Origin: Siphonodentalium dalli | Taxonomy: Eukaryota > Mollusca > Scaphopoda > Gadilida > Siphonodentaliidae | Assembly: GCA_032622095.1 (NCBI GenBank) | Contig: CP136061.1 | Coordinates: 260,804,077 to 260,868,076, forward strand | DNA: 64,000 nt | Direction of reading: 5' to 3' | Part shown: positions 11,311 to 24,057 of the stretch, piece after piece | How positions within the stretch are numbered: the stretch's first letter is position 1 | How the letters are laid out: each line of letters begins with the position of its first letter | The notes under the pieces: model-generated | What the model was told of the DNA's origin: nothing | What the model saw: the letters and a program-made list of their open reading frames with translations, nothing else | Databases searched by the model: none | Position numbers and translations under genes: made by a program

Positions 11311-11910
11311 GTGTAACCAATCAGGTAAGTGGGTGTCAGACCAGGTAACACGAGTTCCAGGGTAAGCAACACCAAACCTAGCACACCAGAATGACAGAAA
11401 ACAAGTCAAAGTGAAGCACTGGCAGGTAGACCATAAATGGCCTATTTGTTAGTCAACATAGGTTTTAGTAAGAAAGAAAAACGCCTCAAACATATTCGTT
11501 ATTTTACCCACATAATATTGGCGGAGCAAAAATGTAATGGATGTCAAGAACAAGAGGAGAGTGTCTGCAAAGTATATGAAAGAAAGGGGATATATTAGGG
11601 TCAGGGTCCCAATCACATGCAGACACTGTGTTCTTCGTGTTCTTGGCATAAAATTTTGAGTCGGAGAGCAAAGTCACGGAGCGGCTGGAAATATTTTGAA
11701 AAGTAATTAAGAACGTACAGATCGAAAGAGGGTAATTAAAATCAAAGATACCTAAGAATTTGTAATTTAAGGAAAAAGGTAAAACTTTAAAATTTTAGAA
11801 GACCAAAGAGGTAAAGTTTTTGAAAAGTCAAAAGAAAGATACAACCAATAGGATCTTCCTCAGTTGCAAGTCGCTAACCTGTGCCATATTAAGCATATGA
11901 ACACAAAACT

Positions 11911-11977
11911 TTTCGATCCTTCGCATTGTCCGTCTTCTTACTATTATGCCGGCGTCGTTCTATATATCTTGCATATT
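11911..11977 (+). repeat. Second copy of the TTCGCATTG/GGCGTCGTTC repeat
   Basis: It matches 11244-11306 almost base for base from GATCCTTCGCATTGTCCGTC to CTTGCATATTG. Confidence 0.6.
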
Positions 11978-11979
11978 GG

Positions 11980-13392
11980 CGTCACATTATTTAATCCAAA
12001 TTACAGATTTATCCAGGGTCCCCGGCTAATTTACGAAACAACGTTTACCTTTGTATTTATATTATAATTTGTAAATTAACATATTTGAAATGAAAACCGC
12101 TTAATTAAATACGCTATTGTGCTTAAACGAAAAATAGTTGCCATGATCACAGCCATTTTCCAGCTGTTTTATATCTTTTTGCACAGTAGTGAAACAAACG
12201 CTATAATTAACAATAAAAATAAGTAATTTCTTGAGCTGTATACATTCATATACATCGAAATGTACATTCTAGTTTTGTCTGTATGAAACGGTCACCATTC
12301 ATTATTTCATACGTGTAGGAGATGGCTTAAGATAAGCATTATGATACTGCCAAATCCCATTATAACCATCAATATCTCTCAGCATCATACCGTGAATATT
12401 GTACATTATATTGGTTAAAATAAAATATGTTTAAACTAAACAAACGCTTTTTATTTCCACCATTTCAGGAATAGACTAGCACAGAACGTATGTAATGTTC
12501 CATGTCGTGCAAATTACTTGTTTTGTTTGGTACCAACACACCGTGTTCAAATTTGTATTTGTGGTGACTTCAATGCGTTTGTCTGTGATATAAAATGCTC
12601 GTCGAAAGTTAGTTCAAGTATTTATCGACTATTTCGACACCGGAAACAAATCTGAAGCGAATATTATTAGACGTATTTTGGAGCCAAACAGCCAAGTGGA
12701 ATTAATATTTAATTTTCAATGAATTTCGTTATTTATGCAGAGACAGTATTATATACTTTCTTATGTATATGTCATGTGTGTAAACTAATATTTCGTGTTA
12801 AAGAGGTATTTGACAACATTAGTTAAACAAAACAAAGCATCCAAATAAAATTGTGTTTTATTTGTTGCAATTGATTTATGGGACCCTGAATATATCTTTG
12901 AAGATTGCACGAGACAATTAAATTGGTTGGAAGTTATATAGTGTATCCGTATATCTGTTAAATTATGCATATTCACAAGTCGTTAATGCTAGTAAACGCA
13001 CGCATTTCATATCGGTTTTTCGCAGAACAACAGCTTGATTAAGTCGCGAGAGCCACCAGAAACAGGACACGTTGAAGGTGACAATGCTGAATCTGACACG
13101 TGACACTGCTATATCTGCTGAGTTCACCTGTTGTTCCTCCTTCTTTATGTGACAGTTGCCATAGATTAAAGGAATTCATCGTCCCGATAGAAACGCACAT
13201 ATCGGTTCTTGATATTGGATGTGTTCTACTTAGTCCGCTCATCATTCACGTCTAATGGATAGTCACGGAACGATTCCCAAAGCCAGCAAGAAGTCATAGG
13301 TGTTATTTCACACACATGCTGAGGAAATCACGTGTCTGACAGTTGATCCATGTGACTCAACGAAATGGAATAATATACACGAAATATACACT
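11980..13392. other. Non-coding stretch, including the presumed 5' region of the PAN exon
   Basis: No independent gene is recognised. The last 300 bp probably contain the promoter and 5' UTR of the PAN gene. No convincing TATA box was identified. Confidence 0.4.
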
Positions 13393-13728
13393 ATGGAACG
13401 GATGCCTCCAGATTCGAGGAAAATTAGAGTACACGGATGGTGTTGGTTCTGGGAACAGTTTCAATTCGGACTGTTGTGTGTTTTGCTGCTAAAAGATATC
13501 GGCGCCATATGCAGCGCCCATCCTTTTACATCTCAGGCAGATGGTTTGCTGACTGAAACAAGGCTGACAAATGTCAAGAGATGTGAGACAATGTGTAAGA
13601 GACACGCCGACTGTACAACAGTTGGATATAACGTTAAAACAAAGATGTGCGCTCTCCTGCAGCCAGGGGGTCCGTCAGTGACACGCCCTCAAAGGGAGTG
13701 GTTCTTGCTGGACATCGAAGACAAGACG
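13393..13728 (+). CDS. First coding exon: signal peptide plus PAN/apple domain
   Basis: The start is ATG 13393; ATG 13402 is an equally possible start. A basic N-terminus is followed by a hydrophobic segment (QFGLLCVLLL, residues about 35-44) ending near ICSA, so it is secreted or membrane-anchored. Residues about 50-100 carry a PAN/apple-type pattern: CETMC, then ADCTTVGYN, then MCALL, i.e. C-x3-C-x5-C-x10-C. PAN domains bind proteins or carbohydrates in extracellular proteins. The exon ends at AAGACG|GTAAGA, a good 5' splice site, in phase 0. A longer frame upstream of 13393 has no signal-like start and is probably 5' UTR. The assignment to the same gene as the EGF exons is inferred from strand and domain type only. 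Confidence 0.62.
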
Positions 13729-14084
13729 GTAAGATATCGTTTATTCGTGCTATTATAAAGATCAGAGTAACCTCGGAATTTAGTATATATCAATCACTCC
13801 AAGTGGTCCAATCATATTTGGTACAAGATTAATGCGCGCACATATCAAAATGAAAACTACTCGAAGACCTACTTGTAGATGCATCTAACTTTTTTTTTAA
13901 ACAGAAATGGCCCATTCGGCCTTCCATATTTTGTCTGCGTAATTTAGGATGTATAACATAGGTTGAAAAATAGATGAAATATTGATATACGAATATTTGT
14001 AGGTGTATTTTTGGAGCGCACCGTCATGTGACTATAATGAGATTGGGTACAAAATCGAAAGTAATGACGCATTTAAAAATGCAA

Positions 14085-14680
14085 CACATGGTCATGTCAT
14101 AGTGTTGAAAATATAATCCATTCTAAAATTCGCAACGGTTGCAGTGAACTTCGCTTAGATATGTATGATAACTGTATAGCCGAAAGCCCGGTGTGTAATT
14201 GTGGCACAGAGATCGATGATGCCTTTCACTTCTTTTTCGAATGTCCATTGTTCCGACCGCAAAGAACTAAATTATATGATAGACTAGATGAGTATGCTTT
14301 CACAATAGTAGACGTAAACCACTTCCTCAGAGGCGGCCCAAGCATTCCACAGCATCGAAACCAGCTACTCTTTTACATTGTACAAAAATATATATCAGAA
14401 AGTAAACGTTTCACTTAACGCAGCCTGCTTAACGAAGAAAAATCGTAAACAACTTACGGCACGGCATGGCATGATATCTACAGGAGAGGACCTCAGGACC
14501 GGTATAACATCAATCTCCAGACATCATCATTCTTATTATTACATGTACATTATATCTGTTATTCATCTTGTTTAAACATTTGTGTAAATATTGTCGGGAG
14601 AGGGGCCACCTTAAGTTGTTATAACTTGTCCCCCAATCCCTTGTAAAATGAGTTACAATAAATATGTTTAAACAATAGTG
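14085..14680 (+). pseudogene. LINE fragment, ORF2 C-terminus and 3' UTR
   Basis: The frame contains KIRNGCSELR, then VCNCGTEIDDAFHFFFECPL and FRPQR; it stops at 14416-14418. The CxCG...D..HFFFEC motif is the C-terminal signature also seen in LINE-B. The 3' UTR has ACTTGTCCCCCAATCCC and CAATAAATATGTTTAAAC (14625-14674), which matches the LINE-B 3' UTR. This is a 5'-truncated member of the same family, in the intron or spacer after the PAN exon. Confidence 0.8.
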
Positions 14681-15749
14681 TTGATCCACGTGAGCATCCG
14701 CAAATAATGTGAACGCTGACTCAAATATTAACAAATAGAACGCTTCTAGAGATGTGTTCATGGTTTCCAACTAAATACGAAATCAATTCCACTTTGTAGC
14801 TCATAAAAAAACATATTTTGAGTGATAAATCATTTTTGCTATCGAATTGCCATATGGTTTCGATGCTTTAGTTGGACAATATAAATTAGTTATCTAATTT
14901 TCAATAACATGGACATGAAATTGCTTGAAACCCCATAGTAGCATCAACAAATAATTCAATGAGAATTGATACAAACAAAATCAAAAACGAAGAACGTTTT
15001 TAAAGCTGAAACACATGACCAATATTGTAGATCCGCAGTTGCATCCAAAACTAATTCAATGTGAGTGGGTACTGACAAACTCAAAATAAGAACACTGTTA
15101 AATGTGTTCATGGGTACCAGAATAAATCTGAAATTTATTTGATTTTTTATTTTGATTCTAGTGAAATACAGTTTTTTGAATGACAAATGCTGCATGAGAG
15201 ACGATATCATATCTTTCGATGTTATATTTTAGTATGCATCTGCTTCATATGGTTTAGATATTTTTTATGAACAATATTTTATTAATGTTTCATCAACAAA
15301 TTATATTACTTGGTATGTATATGACTAGCTTATTTTGTATGCTATATTTGGTTTCATCATTTTTAAAGGCTCATGGCGGTGAATTGTTCCGGTATCGAAA
15401 TAGATTGCTACATTTACGAAATACCTTTCTACGAGCATTACGTGTCCCAAAAAGACGCGTTGATGTCATGAAAGATACAAAATTGAACACGATGGCTGGG
15501 TCCCAAACCCCCCACCAGCCATATGTACAGCGTGGAACAGAAAAGAGCGTTATGTGTTAGTCTGGTATGGCAGAAATAAGGAGAGTTTGTTTCACTTACG
15601 TGCGAAAAAAATGAAAACAGCTGTAAATGGCATAAGAAGCCGGTCAACCTAACGTATACCCCCTTCCAATTTACGTAAACAAATTTTGGAAGTTCTCATG
15701 AGCCATGTTCATTGCATTTTGAGTTACTTGTTTTTTCGTAATTCTTCTT
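14681..15749. other. AT-rich spacer
   Basis: No gene is recognised. Two loosely repeated patches sharing GAACGCT/GTGTTCATGG wording occur near 14735-14770 and 15085-15125. Confidence 0.4.
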
Positions 15750-16102
15750 TTAACCCTTTACCCAACAAACCGGCCAAAACCGGCCAAATGAAGCTTCAAC
15801 AGCCTAAAATATGGATATCATTGGAACCGGCTCCTTGGCCACATTGTGATAGTTACAGTTATGCCCTGTGCCAATGCATTCTCTTATATATGCGAGTCGA
15901 CCATAGGTCGCCTCGCATATATAAGAGAACGCAATGGCCTAAAAACACTTTTTACCATTTTTTCTTACATTCTTTAACAATTTTATAATTTTTAATGTGT
16001 TAAGCCAATGCATTCTCTTATATATGCGAGGCGACCTATGGTCGACTCGCATATATAAGAGAATGCATTGGCACAGGGCCCTTCTGTTGGGTAAAGGGTT
16101 AA
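15750..16102 (+). mobile_element. piggyBac-type MITE, copy 1
   Basis: It is bordered by TTAA with inverted ends TTAACCCTTTACCCAACA and its complement. TTAA target duplications and CCC-starting ends are the hallmark of the piggyBac superfamily. Inside are two copies, in opposite orientation, of a 67 bp near-perfect hairpin running from CCAATGCATTCTCTTATATA through GTCGACCATAGGTCGCC to its inverse. A T-rich spacer separates them. There is no coding capacity, so it is mobilised in trans if at all. Confidence 0.82.
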
Positions 16103-16226
16103 TGACAACGTGCAAACATGAGTTATTGTTGTATCAAATCGATTACACTCTAATTTTGTGTTGACAGGCACAGCTACCAGCCCTTCAAACTTAGTATGAG
16201 GCAGTGTTCGATTTAGCCATATATCA

Positions 16227-16515
16227 CATGGGTTACTCGATATGCCTGAATAAGATACATATATAGCATGGGTTACGCGATATTCCTGAAAACAAATACA
16301 TGTATAACACGGGTTACGCGATAAGGTTGAAATGATATACATGTATAATATGGGTTAAGCGATATGCTTAAAATAAGACACATGTGTAACATGGGTTATT
16401 CGATACGCCTGGAACAAGATACACCTATAACATGGGTTACGCGATATGCCTGAAATAAGATACAAGTACAACATGGGTTACTCGATATGTTTGAAATGAA
16501 ATACATACATGTATG
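16227..16515 (+). repeat. Tandem repeat, about 41 bp x 7
   Basis: Units of the form CATGGGTTACGCGATATGCC then TGAAATAAGATACATGTATAA follow one another with 10-25% divergence by eye. Confidence 0.8.
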
Positions 16516-17680
16516 ACCAGGACAATTGCAGATATTTTTTTAGTTTCGGTTGCGCCCTTTTTAAATTTGTTTTATCTCAATAAAACCCTGCATATACATA
16601 TTTGAGTTAAATATGGAATACAGCTATACATGTGAAATTATAATTTACAAGTGATCAAGTAAATTGCATACAAGAAACATAAACCAATTATCGCTATTAA
16701 CATCGACATTTATTATCATGTATTCGCCCTATACGATGCGACGGAGTCGTTTTAATAGCCCTGCATAGAAAATGGCTGAAACAGATAATCCATAAAAATA
16801 TATACATTAGGAACACGCTCGTCCAAGTTCGTGGAAGTGAGAACAATATATATTTATTATAATGATATGTCATTAAAACTCTCTGGCTAAATAATATTTT
16901 ATATATATACTTGTCAGAGAGAGCTCGTGGGGATATGCAACCGTAAGTGGTCAATCGCTGTTCACACAATGGTTTTCCTATTGTCCGAAACTGCATGCAT
17001 AATTTATATTGAGTAACAGTACAAAAATGTAATTGGTTCAATTAAATACTGTTGTTCATGCGTTGTGGAATAAACAAACGTGACATGACATATTGTTTCT
17101 CTTTACCTTCGAGTATTGACGTACAATGCCCTTAATGTGGCTCAGTGGTTTAGTTTGTTAATTTTCGTTTCAACTTCATGATATGTCATTTTTATACACA
17201 GTGAAGCTAAATAACCCGCACTATTAGTAATACATTTAATATAACCCGTCGTAATGTTCTTATATATAAATACAATAAAAATGTATTTTTGTGTTTAAAC
17301 TTTCAAAGCCAACGTTGTGTAATAGCGAAAGGACTAGCAGAGAGATGAATGAATATCAAATGTTATCTCGTATAGGTACATGCATGGAACAACGGATATA
17401 TGATAAATATAACGAATCTCATTCTAGTCAATCGTGTATTTACTAAATACTGGTTGACGAGTTGTTCCCTTAGGAAATGCTCTGATAAAAGTTAAAAAAA
17501 CGGCAATATGCAGTTCGTTGAACTTATTATCTGAACATATCCCTCAAGTGAATGGGAATATTTCTGCACTTTATATGTTTAGCTGTATGTGGCCTGCTAA
17601 TATTTCCTGAACACCAACCCATATGAATAATAACGACCCCGCTCGGCGCGCTTGCGCGCCCGAGCTCGGGTCGTGTATTA
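16516..17680. other. Spacer with a GC-rich hairpin at its right end
   Basis: No gene is recognised. At 17635-17672 a GC-rich inverted repeat (GACCCCGCTCGGCGCGC / GCGCGCCCGAGCTCGGGTC) lies directly next to the 4 kb element that starts at 17681. Confidence 0.45.
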
Positions 17681-18323
17681 GTACAGGCGATCTAGCCGAA
17701 AAATGGGGTCAACCCCAAACTAATTGCAACACAAATGACTTTTAGTTTACTGGATAGTTGAATATGTACTTCATTAGAATATAATTTTTTTAGAAAAATC
17801 TAATTGGGACAAATTTGATAAATTTGTGTTTCCATGGCAACGATGGCTAATAAGCGGGTATTTTTACATTAAATAGTGCTTATAGTGAATAATTTAACAA
17901 CTACCTAAACGTTTACATTGGTTTATGGAAACACTTGTAATAGCCAACATTTCCATATTTCCACGGTGACCTTGATATGTCAAGGTCATGTATAAAGGTC
18001 AAGGTCATTGTTAAAAATCTGGATTTTTATCATATAGCTGTCATATTTTCGACCGTCCTGGTTAGGATTTATTACGAATAGCGATACCCAACACTATTTG
18101 TTAACTCCGGACTGCAGGCTCCATGGGAAGGTTCATTTGAATGGATATCGATATCTTATGGACGTCCGGCTTATACGGACCCTGGCTCATACGGACCTCC
18201 AATTTATTTATATTTTTCTTTATTTAAATAAATTAAAATACTGGCAACATACGTACTAAAGTAACAAAAATGTGAATATAATGAGGCACAACAAAAGTGT
18301 AACAACGTTCCACCAGACGATCA

Positions 18324-18545
18324 TTATTTATACTGGGGCGTACAGCTTGGGGACTGCTGGCAGTAATCCTCATTGACGAGTAGGGTTTGCTTTAACAGAC
18401 AGTCAAGCTTCCCAAGTGTTGCTAACTTCTCACAGGTTCTTGATGGGACGAGATTCACGTGAAACGATTCTGGTAGATAAGAGGTATGGGGACAATGCTT
18501 TGCTTCAAATCGAAGGAGAGTCATGTACCAACAACTCAATAACAT
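18324..18545 (-). CDS. Possible small cysteine-containing ORF (uncertain)
   Basis: A frame of 73 codons has six cysteines in its C-terminal two thirds (spaced blocks CPHTSY, CEKL, LDCLL, DYCQQSPSC) and ends in TAA. No signal peptide, clear splice acceptor or polyadenylation signal was seen, and it lies within a transposon-like segment. It could be a terminal exon or chance; I do not recognise a family. Confidence 0.15.
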   Translation of the reverse strand: MLLSCWYMTLLRFEAKHCPHTSYLPESFHVNLVPSRTCEKLATLGKLDCLLKQTLLVNEDYCQQSPSCTPQYK

Positions 18546-19320
18546 ATAGATTTAAAAAATTGTTACCATTTGGGCGTTCTTTGTAACAAAGATAACACAA
18601 TCATTCCTGAATATTTCATGCAGACACTTATTTTCTTCGGATAGATAGGAAAACCAAAGACCGCTTCAACGACCAAATATATCAGGAACACTTAGCCAGA
18701 TGTTGTATCGATACTGACAGCGTCTGTTTTTTTCTTCTATTAGATGGATCAGCTGCTTGCAACGTCGTGTTTATCGGGTGTAAAGTAACACTGTTTAATA
18801 TTTAATTACACATAAGAGCGTTATACCAAATCCCCCTTATAGTGTCTTCGTCTCTTTTCTTTTGAATGGAATACGGATGCGAACATTTAGGTACTACCAG
18901 TTGAATTGCAGTCGGGAAGCACACATGGATCGATACAACATTCAATTAATTTGACAATAGAGCGTTACTTTATGTCCCATCCTAGTGTCTTCTGAGTAAT
19001 AATGCTTCAAGTACAGTATGTAAATAATACCGTGCGTTATGCTTGTTTAGAATAGAACATTTAGTTGTCAGTTGATTAAGTAACATGTTTAATAACCAAG
19101 TGAATCACACTGTGCTACTTTTATGGAATAGCAGACAATAATGTCCGGGATATATCTGAAAATATAAACTTTTCTACCAAATTTTGTGGACCTTTTGCAC
19201 ACAAGCTTGAGTATTTATTTTCTGAAAACAAATCAGTGTGATGCATTCTAGGTGGACCAAATATGTTTAAATGAAAATTTTGAAAAACTAACACCAAACC
19301 AACCAAAGTTGGTTGAAATT

Positions 19321-19365
19321 GGTCTAGTGGTCTGTGAGAAAAATCCGAACAGACAGACAGACAGA
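19321..19365 (-). mobile_element. Helitron-like 5' end fragment
   Basis: On the minus strand it reads TCTGTCTGTCTGTCTGTTCG after an A, then TTTTTCTCACAGACC and AATTTCAACCAACTTTGG. The start resembles the 5' end at 3251, with the TCTGTC run and the later CAA-TTT-CAACTTTGG type block. No matching 3' end was found. Directly right of it, 19397-19420 (TACAGTAAAACTTCGTTAAG) looks like a pogo/Tigger-type terminus, again without a partner. Confidence 0.35.
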
Positions 19366-21729
19366 TCCTACTCTGTTATGTATATATAGATGATAATACA
19401 GTAAAACTTCGTTAAGTCGACCGTCGGTAACTCGAAAACCCCCACATAAGTCGAAGTCATTGACTGGTCCCGGCTGAGCTTGTGTGAAAAGTCATTTAAA
19501 TAAACATGGTTGTCGAAGGTGGTAAGTCGAACTCCGCTTAAGTCGAAACAAAATTTGGGGCACCAGACAGCTTATATCACTAATTACCATGGTTAAGATG
19601 AAACGCCTTCAGAGTGAAAGCATCTGTGTTGCTCTTTCATATGCCATTGTCTTGAGAATACTAAGATGAACATATGGGGCATTTTGGCGAAGGTCTCAAT
19701 AGACGCGGGGTCGGGGTGTCAAAAATGACCAATTTTGATTTCGATCTGATTATCACCTCAGGATATAAAGTCTCTAGGAGATGGCGATTACAAATTCGCA
19801 AAAATATTCTTTAATCGGATGATACATGGCAAAGTTATGAGCCCATAAACATTAATACTATTGGGCTAGAATGGCTTGTCGCCAATACTCAGTCAAAATG
19901 AAAGCAGTTATGCCACTATTTGATTTGCCATTTTATTTAGAATACTGAGTTGAACACAATTGGTAACTTTGGTCGACGTCGCATCTGGAAAGGGGTCAGG
20001 GAAGGGGTATTATATATGCCACTGTCTTTGTCATTGTTATATTATGAAACACCATATGTTTATCGACGGTAGTCTGATGTCTGAGACATGGAGATATCCA
20101 AATTTCCCGCCGGGAATTTGAAATCTAGTTCTGATTAATATTGTTCAAATTTATGATTCAGACAACCCGTACATTGAAATATTTTAAATGTAGCTCTTTG
20201 GAAGCAGTACTCAGGCCTGCTCTATATTGTGTTTGGTCACATGTCGGGTTTGATGTCGTAGAGCTATTATCATCATTGTGACATGAGCCATTGCAGTTAT
20301 ATAGTTTGCGAGATCCCTGTCTATATCACTTGACATGCCATTAGATGTCACATAACACGGACATATAATAAGATTAATCATTTCATTAAAGTACAGAATC
20401 AACGTTAAGTGTATATATGCCAGTTACCATGGTAGCCAGCTACATGTGTGGTGCATCAATACTTTCCTAGGTGTCATTTTGAGCAGAGAAATGTCAACCA
20501 TCCCTAACTACTCATTGATACATAACTTAGCATGCTGATACAGAAAACTGTTGTCAAACATATCAGACCAAAACAAACACGTCGCTTTCAGGAACCACAC
20601 TCCCCCAATAAGTAAACCACGTACCCCACACATTATGAACCTCCGTCTGAGTTTCAAATACATAACAAGGGAATGTAATATATCGTTTTGTTCAGAATTT
20701 GTATGTCATTATTTATTGTGTTCATATCTCGTGCAATATTACAGAACATTATGCATAAGTGTATATGCTATTGTATTTGCTTTGATGTGAGCAAAACCAA
20801 TGTTATCAACTTTTCCCGAATGACCTTGACCTTTATGTTTGACCTTGACATATACACATAGCAGACGACAGCACATTGTGTTGGACCTTCACCCATATGT
20901 AATGTACATGTATATGAACTAATCTTACCCAGACCAATTATACTTTTAGATATGACCTTTTTACATTTTTTGACAAAAATAGTATCTGTTGCCATGGCAA
21001 CAATAATATCTACATTTTCTTTCCACTTTTGCTCACTACAACAGGGCTAATAATAATGGACAATCCACAAGCTTTCCAACGGTATATAATAATCATTTAT
21101 ATACGAATTTGCATTAAACTCTTTAAATATGGCCCTTTTCCTCCACTGGCCGCTCTCTTATATAACCATGTCTCTGGTCAAAATAATACAGAATTTTGCT
21201 TATTACGAAAGGGTACCACCAACTTTGAAGGTCTATATCTCGGGATTGAGTTGACATTATTGCTAAAACTATTATTCTGCACGAAGCGGTGGTCCTCAAA
21301 ATTATTTTAAATATATTTTCGTCTCTCAATATCTTAAATTTCAATCAAGTGGGTCAAAGTTATATGATAGTATCGGAAAACGCACACATTTTTTTTGCAA
21401 TGACCTTGACCTTTACATATGACCTTGACCTTCCCAAGAGGAGAACTTGATTTCAAAAGTTAGACAACAATGGGTGTTCATACAAACCAACATAATATTT
21501 GAGATAATGGAAATAATTCTCGCCATACATGCAATTTAACACCTAGTTTCCAAACTCAGTTAAAATCACCCCTCGTTGCCATGGAAACAAGAATTTCGCT
21601 ATTTGTCCCAAATATTGTTCTCTAAGATTTGAGTATGTTGCAAATATTGACTTACTCTATATGACGGCAACTTTGCCATTTGTGTTGCAATTAGTTTTGG
21701 GTTAAACCCTAATTCGCCTGTACTATATA

Positions 21730-22185
21730 TGTAACAGGCGGGCGTGCGTACTTGTGACGTCACACATAAATTACAGTATACCGTGAAGCAGAAATTTTTA
21801 TTCAGACAACATTTTCGTGAGAGAATCACGTGACTTCCGGCAGTGGTTTCACAAAATCAGGGAATCAGATATGAAACGAATTTTCTACTTCACAACTTCT
21901 GATGTGTGGCAATGGACAACTGATGTATTTATTTATTTATAAACAGTAAGTTGTTATGCATGTGTCTTACATAGGTTCATATTATATTAGATCAGTTTCA
22001 TTTGTTAACAAAATGAAGGCAGTTACGGCGTAATGACGTCAAAGCGTCATTTGTCTCTGCGGGCCAGAATCCAGACATGACTGAACGTGTCATGTCGTCT
22101 TTGCGGACAACTGATTTCACCTCACTCTACTATATAGTAGCCATATGTGGATTGATGTATTGATTGAGCGTTTAATTCATGCTCA
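21730..22185. other. Spacer
   Basis: No gene or clear repeat was recognised. Confidence 0.4.
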
Positions 22186-22430
22186 TACACATGTAATCTG
22201 AGTTAATTATAATATCACATCAAGTTTTACATTTAAATGCAGCTAAGAGTTGAGTTTTTCTGAAGTCAGCAGCCAATACGATGTTTATGTTTACTACTTC
22301 CCACTTCATATCAATGGTGTTCATTTATAAAGGTTTAACTACATCATAATGATTATGTAAAGCACCCGTATTCATTAAAAATATAATTCTTACTGTTATG
22401 ACGGGGTCGTTCTATATGCCTTGCATATTA
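22186..22430 (+). repeat. Dispersed repeat, copy 2 of 5462-5660, plus GGGTCGTTC block
   Basis: 22186-22385 matches 5462-5660. The adjacent 22388-22430 matches the block at 11262-11306, so these two repeats may be parts of one longer family. Confidence 0.7.
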
Positions 22431-22746
22431 TCATATTATACCATTCAGATGTATTATTACTGAATATGAGAATCTATTTAGGACATAAATAGTTAATGAA
22501 GAACATTCAATACACCATAACCAGCATACTTCCATGACATGAATTGAAATGATATTATGACATGATAAGAAAACCATCGCACTCATTAACTATGCGGAAG
22601 AATCCTCCAAGCGGAAAATTAAAATATTTCCCTTATATCGCAAAGAGGAATGGTTGAAAAATTATATTTGGGTGTAGGTTAAATATAGTTCCTGTTTCGA
22701 AAACGTTACGCTGGTTATGTCGATTACATAGATAATTCAGCTAACC

Positions 22747-22808
22747 GTCGACTCGCATATATAAGAGAATGTATTGGCACAGGGCCCTTCTGTTGGGTAA
22801 AGGGTTAA
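22747..22808 (+). mobile_element. piggyBac-type MITE, right-end fragment
   Basis: Only the last 60 bp remain: half a hairpin arm, CACAGGGCCCTTCTGTTGGG, TAAAGGG and TTAA. Confidence 0.75.
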
Positions 22809-22937
22809 AACTGTTCTGAGTAGCGTAAGGTTTTTCTCGAGTGAGATGCGGAGGATTATTTTACGAGGTGCTAGCCGAGTGAAAATAATCCTCGCATCTC
22901 ACTAGATGAGACAAACCATACGCTACTCAGAATAGTT
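22809..22937. repeat. Foldback (hairpin) element, about 125 bp
   Basis: TTCTGAGTAGCGTA at 22813 is mirrored by TACGCTACTCAGAA ending at about 22932. Inner arms GTGAGATGCGGAGGATTATT and AATAATCCTCGCATCTCAC pair around a short loop (GTGCTAGCC). It sits flush against the TTAA of the MITE fragment. Confidence 0.75.
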
Positions 22938-24004
22938 GACTGTTGTGTTTATTACATTTTCTTTACTAGTTTTTTACGACCCTGACCACAATGAAACACA
23001 CGGTTAGACCTAATACGTTATTAAAGCTACAACATCACCAGCAATTTCGGTTAATAAACGCGCAAGGATACCGAATGACGCAACATTTGACGCCATGACG
23101 CAGTGCTGAACGTTGGATAACATCCTGTGAGTAGGAAAACACGTTCCTACTTCTGGGAGTTGGGATACGATTATATTTTGGCGTAAAAAGTAGATGAAAC
23201 TAGAATAAATCGTATACGTCATTACATATATTTGGTTAATCTATCAAACAGGAGTATCATCCAACAGTGTACTACCGTAATATTTGGGTATCCTTTGTTA
23301 TATTATAGGGTGACTAGTATGGTTTTTAGTTAATTCGGTTACTCCCAATCATTTCAATAGAGAAGTAAAACTAACAGTAAAAACAATTATAACAAACTAC
23401 TGTTTAAACACAACTTGAAAATATTGTCCATAATCTCAAAGCTATTACAAAGTTACACTTGGAAGTCTTTATCAGCCTGTTGTCCCATTATCTGCTTATA
23501 ATACATTTTTTAGAATTAGAAACGCCTCATTTGAGTCAATAATGTGCTGAAAATGAGAGCGATTTACTCACATTGTCGACTCATATTGAGGCGATTCTAA
23601 CCAGATAATGTGCGGACAAGTATCCAAGTAAACCAAATATGATTTCATTATCTGCTTATTTCGTTTAAACTGGTTAACCACGAAACGCAAATAGCATATT
23701 AGTATGTTGAAGATGAATTTGGGGATCAACCTGGACGAAATTGGATACAAGCTGATGTTGGTGTCAAAGCCTCAGGAACAAAATAATCAAAATCCGCAAA
23801 ATTCACTTGGGGAAACTTTGTTATCCAAGATGGCGTCCAACATAGTTGTCTATATTATATAAATTCTCGAAATGGCTGTCAAAATGGCCTCAACGAATAA
23901 AGAAAAATATTGGATAACCACCTAGGAGTAAAAATGCGTATTGGTAATATAAAAGTCTATGTTAAATATCAGGGGTGGGGATTTACTTTTTATGCGTTTA
24001 TAGG
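22938..24004. other. Spacer
   Basis: No gene is recognised. 23478-23640 contains inverted ATTATCTGCTTAT / ATAATGTGC wording. It resembles, in opposite orientation, 40600-40765 (ends AACAGGCTG), so it may be a decayed MITE. Confidence 0.4.
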
Positions 24005-24056
24005 CTAACCCTTTACCCAACAGAACGGCCCTGTGCCAATGCATTCTCTTATATAA
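24005..24056 (-). mobile_element. piggyBac-type MITE, end fragment
   Basis: It reads CTAACCCTTTACCCAACAGA, then CGGCCCTGTGCCAATGCATT and CTCTTATATA: the inverse complement of the usual right end, cut in the middle of the hairpin. The flanking TTAA is mutated to CTAA. Confidence 0.72.
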
Positions 24057-24057
24057 T

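Larger units (their letters stand above)
17681..21723. mobile_element. 4.0 kb element with long divergent inverted ends
   Basis: The left end GTACAGGCG is preceded by TA, and the right end CGCCTGTAC is followed by TA. The inner match continues as CCCAAAACTAATTGCAACAC/AAATG (one mismatch), GGGACAAAT and TTTCCATGGCAACGA on both sides at similar depth. The inverted similarity therefore extends over about 300 bp. TGACCTTGACC-type motifs occur in both arms (17968-18008 inverted to 20810-20850 and 21400-21432). The right arm holds a further internal repeat: 20811-21005 resembles 21400-21590. No transposase was found. It is probably a non-autonomous DNA transposon, with older insertions inside. Confidence 0.6.

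Noticed and set aside
13300-13392. Start of the PAN protein at 13300
   Set aside because: The extra N-terminal residues lack signal character and place the hydrophobic core too far in; 13393 or 13402 is more plausible.
15992-16342. 116-codon minus-strand frame
   Set aside because: Runs through a MITE hairpin and the 41 bp tandem repeat; repeat-derived.
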